Below the pieces are notes generated by a model. That model was given only the letters and a program-made list of their open reading frames with translations, was not told the origin of the DNA and made no database searches. The translations under genes were made by a program, and so were the position numbers. From Clostridiaceae bacterium (GTDB lineage: Bacteria; Bacillota; Clostridia; Lutisporales; Lutisporaceae): a stretch of DNA of 5,340 bases. Below are positions 1-5,340 of the stretch, piece by piece (the first letter of the stretch is position 1; the number at the start of each line of letters is the position of its first letter). Where the stretch lies: assembly GCA_003527145.1 (NCBI GenBank), contig DPSW01000269.1:9689-15028 (forward strand), read 5' to 3'.

Positions 1-1793
1 ACGAAGCCCACAGCATATCCGGCAGAAGCGGCAATAACAAGGCTTTAATATTTAATATCGATACCGGATTTTTAAATAAATATTACGATATAGAGAATAT
101 GTTTTTTTATACTGAAACCTCCGATACGGATGTGCAGAAATCCGAAAAATATGAAAAATTGCGGGAGCACCTGGCTATACTGCTGTGCGAGCTGTTTCAG
201 CGAAGCGAGGATTTTGAAGAATTTATAGAAGATACTTTGGTGGAATTGCTGTATCATCTCATCAATAATTTTCATTATCTCATCTACGATGAAGAAAGCC
301 TGAAGGATAATGAGGTTCAGTTTGAGAGATATGACAGGATAATAAAGTATATATATTCCAACTATCATAACAGGATAAGCCTCCAGGACATCGCCAGAAG
401 AGAATATCTCAGCTCTCATTATCTATCCTACGGCATAAAAAATAATGTAGGGCACAGCTTCAATGATTTTCTTAATCTTACCAGAGTAGAAGAAGCCATA
501 AAGCTTCTGCTGGATAGCAATAAGACTATATCGGAAATATCAGAGGAATTAGGATTCTCACACACAAGATATTTCAATAAGCATTTTAAGAAGCATTATA
601 GATGCACTCCGATGCAATATAGAAAAAAGCATGACTTGTCTGCCGAAGAATATGAGGCTATGAAAAAGTATGACACTCTTCCTATTAGTACCGCTCTGGA
701 GCATATTGCAAATTATCTTGAGGATTATCCCAGATTTCATTCTGAAAACAGGATAATAAAGCTGGATATCGACCTGATCGGCAATGCCCATGGGGATTCA
801 TGGACAACAGGAATTGAGTCCGTGTATTTAGGCTGCTGCAGAGAGCTGTATTCCCAAAGGAAAATGGCATATATAGCTCAAGCGAAGAAGGATTTAAACT
901 TCAAATACGGGATAATAAGCAATGTTTTTTTGAAAAAAAGCCATACCTTTAACCAGATGGCATACTGGGAAGAAATGAGGGAGATATTTTGCTCCTTGAT
1001 GAAGCTGGATATAATACCTCAGATCATATTGGATGATGAGGATACAGATATAGAGCCTTTCATGAACTATTACAAAGGGTTTTTCGGTGAAGATGCGATA
1101 AAGGAGTGGTCCCTATGCAACTTCAAGGATATGGAGCGGAAGCCTGACTTAAGCCTTGATCCTCTATATGACACTGCTTATATGATACCGCTGATCATCG
1201 ATGCTTATATAAACCAAAAGGAGGATATGCCGTACCCGGCACTGTTTGACGAATTGAGTGATGAGGAAATTGATAATTCCGTTTTCTTCGGCGGAAAGGG
1301 TCTCATAAATAAATATGGTATGAAAAAACCTTCATACTATGCCTACAGTTTTTTATCCCTACTGGGAGAAAATATGATCGATAAAGGAGACGGATATATA
1401 ATAACCCAAAGGGATGGAAACTATCAGATACTGCTCTACCTATATGACGATAAGCTGAAAAGCCCTGGGATCAAAGATAGAGCCCTCAAAAAATCCGGAA
1501 TGAGAACCATGCTGAAGCGAAAGTATTCCATCAACTTATCTTCCCTCCCCGATGATTTCAGGGTCATATCTTACAATATAAATGAAAAAAACGGATCAAC
1601 CTACGATAATTGGATTTCCATCGGGGCCCCAAAAGCTTTGACTGGTGAAGAACTAAAGCTGCTTGACACTGCATCCGGACCTTCTGTAAAATTCTATAAC
1701 GCAGGCAAGAGCCCTGTCTTTAACATAATATCAGCCTTAGAAGGCTATGGAGCCAACTTGATTCAGCTTCAAAAAGTACAAAAGCACCTATAA
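1..1793 (+). CDS. AraC-family transcriptional regulator with degenerate GH39-like C-terminal domain (5' partial)
   Basis: The reading frame is open from base 3, 32 codons before the first in-window ATG at 99, so the true start lies left of the window. The segment encoded before 99 (EAHSISG...ALIFNID) resembles the end of the cupin-type sensor domain common in AraC regulators. Residues here count from the ATG at 99. Residues about 77-177 form an AraC DNA-binding domain: first helix-turn-helix around SLQDIARREYLSSHYLS (94-110), second around TISEISEELGFSHTRYFNKHF (143-163), then the typical CTPMQYRKKH ending. Residues about 218-545 resemble the GH39 barrel and its beta-sandwich tail, with landmarks LNFKYG (266-271), FFGGKGLINKYGMKKPSYYA (396-415) and YIITQRDGNYQILLYLYD (433-450). 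The usual acid/base motif WNEPN reads WSLCN (337-341), and the segment carrying the nucleophile TEWN is not visible, so this part probably senses or scaffolds rather than hydrolyses glycosides. It is a cytoplasmic DNA-binding protein whose target genes are unknown. The AraC call is near certain; the GH39 relationship is likely. Confidence 0.93.
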   Translation, partial: EAHSISGRSGNNKALIFNIDTGFLNKYYDIENMFFYTETSDTDVQKSEKYEKLREHLAILLCELFQRSEDFEEFIEDTLVELLYHLINNFHYLIYDEESLKDNEVQFERYDRIIKYIYSNYHNRISLQDIARREYLSSHYLSYGIKNNVGHSFNDFLNLTRVEEAIKLLLDSNKTISEISEELGFSHTRYFNKHFKKHYRCTPMQYRKKHDLSAEEYEAMKKYDTLPISTALEHIANYLEDYPRFHSENRIIKLDIDLIGNAHGDSWTTGIESVYLGCCRELYSQRKMAYIAQAKKDLNFKYGIISNVFLKKSHTFNQMAYWEEMREIFCSLMKLDIIPQIILDDEDTDIEPFMNYYKGFFGEDAIKEWSLCNFKDMERKPDLSLDPLYDTAYMIPLIIDAYINQKEDMPYPALFDELSDEEIDNSVFFGGKGLINKYGMKKPSYYAYSFLSLLGENMIDKGDGYIITQRDGNYQILLYLYDDKLKSPGIKDRALKKSGMRTMLKRKYSINLSSLPDDFRVISYNINEKNGSTYDNWISIGAPKALTGEELKLLDTASGPSVKFYNAGKSPVFNIISALEGYGANLIQLQKVQKHL

Positions 1794-1810
1794 CATGGTG
1801 CTTTTTATTT
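1780..1810 (+). terminator. Intrinsic terminator of the AraC-family gene, overlapping its stop codon
   Basis: AAAAGCACC (1780-1788) pairs perfectly with GGTGCTTTT (1797-1805), a 9-bp stem with an 8-nt loop. A T-rich tract follows (CTTTTTATTTATT from 1801). The left arm lies in the last codons of the upstream gene and the TAA stop (1791-1793) sits in the loop. It should separate the regulator from the MATE gene downstream. Confidence 0.8.
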
Positions 1811-1867
1811 ATTCGACTACTTACGAAAAACTTCAGGTGCTTAAACTTATACCTTTTAACGGTTACC

Positions 1868-1903
1868 TTGGTGAATGAAAAAAATTACAAATATGTATAT
1901 ACT
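1868..1903 (+). promoter_or_regulatory. Possible weak promoter for the MATE gene
   Basis: The 157-base gap after the upstream terminator must contain a promoter if the MATE gene is expressed on its own. The best -10 candidate is TATACT (1898-1903), preceded by TATGTA (1892-1897). The nearest -35-like box, TTGGTG (1868-1873), is 18 nt from TATGTA but 24 nt from TATACT. No combination is convincing. A start near 1910 would leave a leader of about 40 nt before the ATG at 1951. No riboswitch-like fold or strong inverted repeat was seen in the rest of the gap. Confidence 0.25.
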
Positions 1904-1934
1904 TTTTATTGAGGATGATGTCTGTCCGTTTACG

Positions 1935-1939
1935 AAAGG
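1935..1939 (+). promoter_or_regulatory. Shine-Dalgarno that favours the MATE start at 1951
   Basis: AAAGG ends 11 nt before the ATG at 1951. The earlier in-frame starts TTG 1909 and ATG 1915/1918 have no purine-rich site at a usable distance, and they would add a basic stretch (SVRLRK) not expected at a MATE N-terminus. The site is modest, so the start choice is likely rather than certain. Confidence 0.5.
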
Positions 1940-1950
1940 TTGTGATCGAC

Positions 1951-3294
1951 ATGAAAATCAATAGAAATATATTCAAATCAGAAAACACAGATAAGCTTCT
2001 CATTAAATTTGCAGTGCCTACCATCATAGCTCTATTAGTCATAGAGCTATATAACATGGTGGATACCATATATGTAGGTCGGTATCTGGGAAGCACAGCC
2101 ATAGGAGCATTGGCAATAGCCTTCCCTGTTCAGCGCCTTATTTCCGCCTTGGGCCTTTTGATAGCCGTGGGTTCCTATACCGCGGCATCAAGATATCTGG
2201 GAGAAAAAAATTATGATGATCTGAAAACTGTAATAAAAAATTCTCTGGTCCTTACCATACTGATAATGTCTGCAATTACATCTCTCCTGTATTTCTTTTT
2301 GGATCCCATAATAATAGGGCTGGGTGCAAGCCAAAGCATATTGCCTTATTCCAAGGATTATATAGGCATTGTGATATTCGGAGGCGTATTTCAATCTTTA
2401 GCTATAGTGATGTGCTATATCATAACTGCTCTGGGAAACCCTAGGATAACCCTTAAGGCCACAGGCTTAGGAGCTGTTTTAAATATAATACTGGATTATG
2501 TATTGGTGGCCTATTATCCTTTAGGCGTGAAAGGAGCAGCAATTTCAACAGTTTTATCTCAGTTCATATCCTTCTTATATGCATGGCACAAATTCAGCTA
2601 TGTGAAAAAGGATTTGAATTTAGGCTGGAAGCTCAGGCTTAATCAAGGTATTTCTTCAGAGATCCTCTTGATAGGCTTCTCCACCTTTGTGATAGAAATA
2701 TCCGACGCAGTAGTAGCTGTGCTATTGAACAACCTTCTCCTGTCCTACGGAGGGGATAAGGCATTGATAATAATAGGTGTTACCACAAGGATCTCAATGT
2801 TCCTGTTTATTACCGTGATCGGCATAAGCTCTTCCATGCAGCCCATAGCGGCATTTAATTACGGAGCTGATAATTATGATAAGGTAAAAGATGTGGTAAA
2901 AAAATCAATCGATTATGCGACCGTGTCATCAGCTATTGTGTGGCTGTTGATGATGGTCTTCCCTCAATATATTATAGGCTTCTTTATGGCTGATTCCGAA
3001 CTGCTTATAGATACCATAAGAATCCTGAGAACCATAATATCCATTTTCCCCGTTGTAGGCGTATACTATGTTGCAATATACTTTTACCAGGCAATGGGGG
3101 AAGGCAGGGGTTCCTTCCTCTTGTCCATTTACAGGCAAATTGTAGTGTTCATTCCTCTTATGTTTATAATGGCCAAATCCATGGGCTTACCGGGAATCTG
3201 GCTGTCCTTTCCCATATCGGACATGATCTCTTGCTTAACCGGCATCTATTATATAAAGCGCGCTTTTGATATAGTGGAAGAGCCGGAATACTAA
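1951..3294 (+). CDS. MATE-family efflux transporter (multidrug/cation antiporter)
   Basis: This 447-residue integral membrane protein is of normal MATE length. The family exports cationic drugs or metabolites in exchange for Na+ or H+. About 12 hydrophobic segments can be placed at roughly 14-39, 50-77, 93-117, 133-160, 165-187, 192-215, 236-262, 272-301, 318-346, 358-380, 392-409 and 414-435. Family landmarks are NMVDTIYVGRYLG (35-47) in the first helix region, the ALGNPR loop (160-165), QPIAAFNYGA (297-306) in the second half, and QAMGEGRGSF (380-389). The pattern suits the DinF/MepA-like bacterial branch, but I do not assign a gene name or substrate. The start at 1951 is preferred because of the AAAGG upstream and because the helices then begin about 14 residues in. 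It lies 157 bases after an AraC-type gene that ends in a terminator, so they are probably not co-transcribed. Regulation by that AraC protein is possible but unproven. No clear terminator follows the stop. Confidence 0.95.
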   Translation: MKINRNIFKSENTDKLLIKFAVPTIIALLVIELYNMVDTIYVGRYLGSTAIGALAIAFPVQRLISALGLLIAVGSYTAASRYLGEKNYDDLKTVIKNSLVLTILIMSAITSLLYFFLDPIIIGLGASQSILPYSKDYIGIVIFGGVFQSLAIVMCYIITALGNPRITLKATGLGAVLNIILDYVLVAYYPLGVKGAAISTVLSQFISFLYAWHKFSYVKKDLNLGWKLRLNQGISSEILLIGFSTFVIEISDAVVAVLLNNLLLSYGGDKALIIIGVTTRISMFLFITVIGISSSMQPIAAFNYGADNYDKVKDVVKKSIDYATVSSAIVWLLMMVFPQYIIGFFMADSELLIDTIRILRTIISIFPVVGVYYVAIYFYQAMGEGRGSFLLSIYRQIVVFIPLMFIMAKSMGLPGIWLSFPISDMISCLTGIYYIKRAFDIVEEPEY

Positions 3295-3313
3295 ACAGGC
3301 GATTAGCCTTGCA

Positions 3314-3342
3314 TTGACAACTGTTTAACGTTATAATATAGA
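3314..3342 (+). promoter_or_regulatory. Sigma-A type promoter for the structured leader and exported-protein gene
   Basis: A perfect -35 box TTGACA (3314-3319) lies 17 nt before TATAGA (3337-3342). Two exact TATAAT hexamers overlap or flank this (3332-3337 and 3343-3348), at spacings of 12 and 23 nt from TTGACA, so the exact -10 is uncertain. TTGCAT (3309-3314) is 17 nt from the first TATAAT and is an alternative -35. Any of these would start transcription at about 3345-3356, some 20-30 nt before the folded leader. The promoter lies directly after the MATE stop and starts a new transcription unit. Confidence 0.7.
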
Positions 3343-3372
3343 TATAATTTCCATAAGCTCAATAAACAGAAA

Positions 3373-3472
3373 TACTCCGATTTTATGCATCTAAACGAAT
3401 TATACGCGCAAGATGCATAAAACGAAAGGGTATTGCAGGAAACTGCAGTGCCTTCCAGTGCGAAAAGGAGTA
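3373..3472 (+). ncRNA. Riboswitch-like leader aptamer, class not recognised
   Basis: The leader folds by hand into a three-way junction. P1 is TACTCC (3373-3378) with GGAGTA (3467-3472). P2 is 12 perfect pairs, TTTTATGCATCT (3381-3392) with AGATGCATAAAA (3411-3422), closing an 18-nt loop. P3 is 3427-3438 with 3443-3454, 12 contiguous pairs including three G-U, capped by a GAAA tetraloop (3439-3442). CGCGC in the P2 loop (3405-3409) can pair with GTGCG (3458-3462) in the strand joining P3 to P1, making a pseudoknot. A terminator and a competing antiterminator follow directly, which is the usual expression platform of a riboswitch. The core does not match the signatures I know for TPP, FMN, cobalamin, SAM, lysine, glycine, purine, c-di-GMP, THF, ZTP, fluoride or T-box leaders. 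A protein-binding attenuator is the main alternative. The structure is clearly visible; the ligand is unknown. Confidence 0.65.
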
Positions 3473-3502
3473 ATAAACCGGCTTTTTAAAACTTCTTTTT
3501 GC
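3460..3502 (+). promoter_or_regulatory. Predicted antiterminator helix competing with P1 and the terminator
   Basis: GCGAAAAGGAGT (3460-3471) can form 12 contiguous pairs, two of them G-U, with ACTTCTTTTTGC (3491-3502). The 5' strand contains most of the P1 3' strand and the pseudoknot strand. The 3' strand contains most of the left arm and part of the loop of the terminator. Aptamer folding and terminator formation are therefore both incompatible with this helix. The simplest reading is that folding of the aptamer frees the terminator and switches the downstream gene off. Confidence 0.6.
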
Positions 3503-3544
3503 TATAAAAGAAGTTTTTTTATTACTCATTTCCATTACGAGTAA
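3468..3544 (+). other. Alternative pairings around the attenuator
   Basis: TTTATTACTC (3518-3527), which includes the end of the terminator T-run, is a perfect 10-base complement of GAGTAATAAA (3468-3477) on the other side of the terminator hairpin. Its TTACTC part (3522-3527) can instead pair with GAGTAA (3539-3544) across an 11-nt loop. The strand 3468-3472 is also used by P1 and the antiterminator. These pairings may modulate the switch or may be a by-product of the AT-rich sequence. Confidence 0.35.
3488..3520 (+). terminator. Intrinsic terminator (attenuator) inside the 5' leader
   Basis: AAAACTTCTTTT (3488-3499) pairs perfectly with AAAAGAAGTTTT (3506-3517), a 12-bp stem with the 6-nt loop TGCTAT, and a run of seven T (3514-3520) ends it. 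It lies after the promoter and before the Shine-Dalgarno and start codon of the next gene, about 60 bases upstream of the ATG. It therefore acts as an attenuator, not as the terminator of the MATE gene nearly 200 bases before it. Confidence 0.88.
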
Positions 3545-3564
3545 ACTGTGTCAAAATTTTAAAT

Positions 3565-3570
3565 AGGAGG
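3565..3570 (+). promoter_or_regulatory. Consensus Shine-Dalgarno of the exported-protein gene
   Basis: AGGAGG ends 8 nt before the ATG at 3579, a full match at ideal spacing. It fixes the start codon and shows that the gene is meant to be well translated once the attenuator is passed. Confidence 0.9.
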
Positions 3571-3578
3571 AGAGCATT

Positions 3579-5340
3579 ATGAGCTATTCAAACACTAAGA
3601 AATCCTTGAAGGTACTGGCACTATTAACAGCTTTTACCCTTATATTTTCATCCCTTGGCCTTATAGCTCCGGATGTATTAGGAAGTTCTGTATACGCAGA
3701 AGCATGGACTCCTAAAACGGAGCAGCCTATTGTTGTGGTTACGGGCCAGGGTATAGGATTCACCGATGAAAAATCGTATACTCTAAGCGAACTCATATCA
3801 ATGCAGCATGTTACAAATCTTTACTCCACAATAAACACCACTCCCACCAAGAGCATATATCTTGGGAAGGGAGTAAAAGTCGATGATCTCCTGAGCAAAT
3901 CAGGCTTCACCAAAGACAAATATGATCTATTCAAGATAGCTTTTGCAGCCAAGGATGGTTACAAGGTCACCTTCGACCCTTCTCACAAAGGAGATTCTAC
4001 CACTTCCAAGGTATTGACCACCCCATCCTACGGTATGGAAAGATATTATTTCCCCAAACTGGGCAGCGGACAAGCCGACGGCAAAATCCCCGTGGATACC
4101 ATACTGGCCTTCGGAAGAGCCGGCGATAGGGGTAAACCTGAGATAATACCCCAAAGCAGTTCTATAGAAGCTTTGACTGATAAGGATGCACCCCTCTTGA
4201 TGGTAGGCCAGCAGCATGTGGAAGAACAAAATAATCCCTTGTTTAATAAAACCATACAAAAAATACTTGTTGGCGAAGAACTGCCTGCAGTTCTGAAAAT
4301 AGGTAATAAGGATTATACAAGAGCTGAAATACTCCTCATGCCTAAAATGGCAGGCAATTGGACCTATACTAAAAAAACAGGCCCGGTGGCTGACTACTGT
4401 GTGGGAGTTCCTTTGAGCGAACTTCTCAATGGCTATGACGATAAGGACAAAGTAGAATTTATATCTGCCGACGGCTATGCAAATGATCCTGTTACCGTAG
4501 GAGATATAAAAGATTCCTCCAAGCAGTACATACTGGCCTATGAAGCAGGCACCGGCTCCGGTGACTCCAAAGCAGTCTGTGACACTGCAAAGGATAACCC
4601 GGCTATAGTCGGTTATTTCAGGATATACAGCCAAAACGGCTCCTTAATAAAGCTGGTCAACGAGATCAAGGTCACTCCGTCCGGCGGAACAGACTATTCC
4701 AAGAGTCCTTACAAGCACATTACAAACGGCGGAGTTGCCGGCGATGCACCTTACAATATAGATGCAATAACAGGAGCAACATTGACCTTTGAAGGTCCCG
4801 GCCTTGCGGCCAGCATACCTCTCTCCATCAGAGAAATGGAGAACCAAAATGCAGGTGCCTTCCGCGGAGATTATAAGGATATTCGAAGCGGAAAAGAGAC
4901 TGTACTTAAATATGAAGGAATCCGTCTTGAATACCTATTGAAGAATATGACCTCCGGCACAACCGGTATAAAGCTCACCGATTCCGCCTATAAGGTGCTC
5001 TTAAAAAACAGAGTGAGACAGACCATAGCAGAATTTACCTTAGAGCAAATTGCCCAGGCTGAAGCACAGGGCAAGCCCATAATCATATCCTATGGAACCT
5101 CAAACCGGGACGGCTCCAATCCGAGGCCATTTGTCTATGATGCAGGAGCAGGTGCCGATGCGTCCTTGGGCAATGAGGATGGCTGTATAAAGCTTGTTTA
5201 TGATAAATCAGCCTTCCGCTTTGATCCGAACCCCAGCTATACCAAGTTCGGAAACATTGCATACATCTATGTGGCAGAGAATGATTCCCCGGGCTATAAG
5301 CATGATAAAGCCCCTTACGACAAAGCAGAGAATTCTCAGT
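3579..5340 (+). CDS. Exported protein with three molybdopterin-binding-like domains and a covalent-FMN-type motif (3' partial)
   Basis: The frame runs without a stop for 587 codons to the window edge, so the C-terminus is missing. The N-terminus is a signal peptide: KK at 7-8, hydrophobic core 10-30, likely cleavage after SVYA (A40). Three diverged copies of one domain follow, at about 48-225, 228-358 and 425-557. Their shared core is a Y-x-G-[KV]-type strand leading to a leucine pair, then usually a DGY motif: YLGKGVKVDDLL (94-105) with KDGYKVTF (125-132); CVGVPLSELL (264-273) with ADGYANDP (287-294); KYEGIRLEYLL (444-454), DGY not clear. This resembles the sulfite-oxidase-type oxidoreductase molybdopterin-binding fold. 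Only three cysteines are seen (264, 324, 536), and none sits in an obvious cofactor-ligand context. DAITGATLT (395-403) resembles the D-x-x-[ST]-G-A-[TS] motif where ApbE links FMN to Thr, here T401. It probably acts outside the membrane in electron transfer or surface redox chemistry; the substrate is unknown. It is expressed from its own promoter through an attenuated leader. Confidence 0.85.
   Translation, partial: MSYSNTKKSLKVLALLTAFTLIFSSLGLIAPDVLGSSVYAEAWTPKTEQPIVVVTGQGIGFTDEKSYTLSELISMQHVTNLYSTINTTPTKSIYLGKGVKVDDLLSKSGFTKDKYDLFKIAFAAKDGYKVTFDPSHKGDSTTSKVLTTPSYGMERYYFPKLGSGQADGKIPVDTILAFGRAGDRGKPEIIPQSSSIEALTDKDAPLLMVGQQHVEEQNNPLFNKTIQKILVGEELPAVLKIGNKDYTRAEILLMPKMAGNWTYTKKTGPVADYCVGVPLSELLNGYDDKDKVEFISADGYANDPVTVGDIKDSSKQYILAYEAGTGSGDSKAVCDTAKDNPAIVGYFRIYSQNGSLIKLVNEIKVTPSGGTDYSKSPYKHITNGGVAGDAPYNIDAITGATLTFEGPGLAASIPLSIREMENQNAGAFRGDYKDIRSGKETVLKYEGIRLEYLLKNMTSGTTGIKLTDSAYKVLLKNRVRQTIAEFTLEQIAQAEAQGKPIIISYGTSNRDGSNPRPFVYDAGAGADASLGNEDGCIKLVYDKSAFRFDPNPSYTKFGNIAYIYVAENDSPGYKHDKAPYDKAENSQ

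Noticed and set aside
72..419. 115-codon open frame on the - strand
   Set aside because: It overlaps the AraC-family coding frame, which is clearly real. The hydrophobic look of the product follows from the antisense of a charged, AT-rich coding sequence.
1821..1937. Direct repeat TTACGAAA at 1821-1828 and 1930-1937, considered as an AraC operator
   Set aside because: An 8-base match across about 150 bases of AT-rich DNA is not rare by chance. The copies are 109 bases apart, unlike the closely spaced tandem half-sites typical of AraC proteins.
1807..1950. Guanidine-IV (mepA) riboswitch upstream of the MATE gene, as known for some Clostridia
   Set aside because: No paired hairpins or leader terminator are visible between 1807 and 1950, so there is no support for any riboswitch in front of this MATE gene.
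3297..3309. Small hairpin AGGC/GCCT just after the MATE stop codon
   Set aside because: It has only four pairs and no T-run follows, so it cannot be supported as a terminator. It merges directly into the promoter region.
3373..3472. Assignment of the leader to FMN, c-di-GMP, Moco or another known riboswitch class because of the downstream gene
   Set aside because: I could not find the conserved core sequences of the FMN or c-di-GMP classes. I cannot confirm or exclude Moco/tungsten cofactor variants by eye, so no class is assigned.
3927..4634. Long open frame of 235 codons on the - strand
   Set aside because: It lies wholly inside the + strand exported-protein gene, which has a signal peptide, consensus Shine-Dalgarno and recognisable domain motifs. 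The antisense product has no recognisable motif and no ribosome site was noted.

Overview
The window looks like chromosomal DNA of a low-GC, endospore-lineage Firmicute, most likely a Clostridia member. The evidence is AT-rich intergenic DNA, heavy use of ATA for isoleucine, a consensus AGGAGG Shine-Dalgarno, sigma-A type promoter boxes and intrinsic terminators. All three genes lie on the + strand. No RNA gene of the tRNA or rRNA type, insertion sequence or CRISPR array is visible.

Bases 1-1793 hold the 3' part of a gene for an AraC-family regulator. The frame is open to the left edge, so the N-terminal sensor region is mostly missing. A complete AraC DNA-binding domain is followed by a C-terminal region that resembles glycoside hydrolase family 39 (GH39). 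The residues expected to be catalytic, and much of the barrel, appear to be gone. The gene ends in an intrinsic terminator whose loop contains the stop codon. Bases 1951-3294 encode a complete MATE-family multidrug/cation antiporter, probably transcribed separately from a weak promoter in the 157-base gap.

Bases 3295-3578 are the most interesting part. A sigma-A type promoter is followed by a roughly 170-nt leader that folds on paper into a three-way junction: P1 of 6 bp, P2 of 12 bp with an 18-nt loop, and P3 of 12 bp with a GAAA tetraloop. A loop-to-junction pseudoknot is also possible. The 3' strand of P1 and the adjoining junction can instead form a 12-bp helix with the left arm of a strong intrinsic terminator. 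This is the logic of a transcription-attenuating riboswitch, with OFF on aptamer folding as the simplest reading. I could not match it to a riboswitch class I know.

The leader controls the gene starting at 3579, which runs off the right edge after 587 codons. It encodes an exported protein with a signal peptide and three diverged copies of a domain resembling the sulfite-oxidase-type molybdopterin-binding fold. Between the second and third copies lies a D-A-I-T-G-A-T motif like the sites where ApbE attaches FMN covalently. The likely picture is an extracytoplasmic redox protein whose expression is set by a small-molecule-sensing leader. The ligand and the partners cannot be read from this window.
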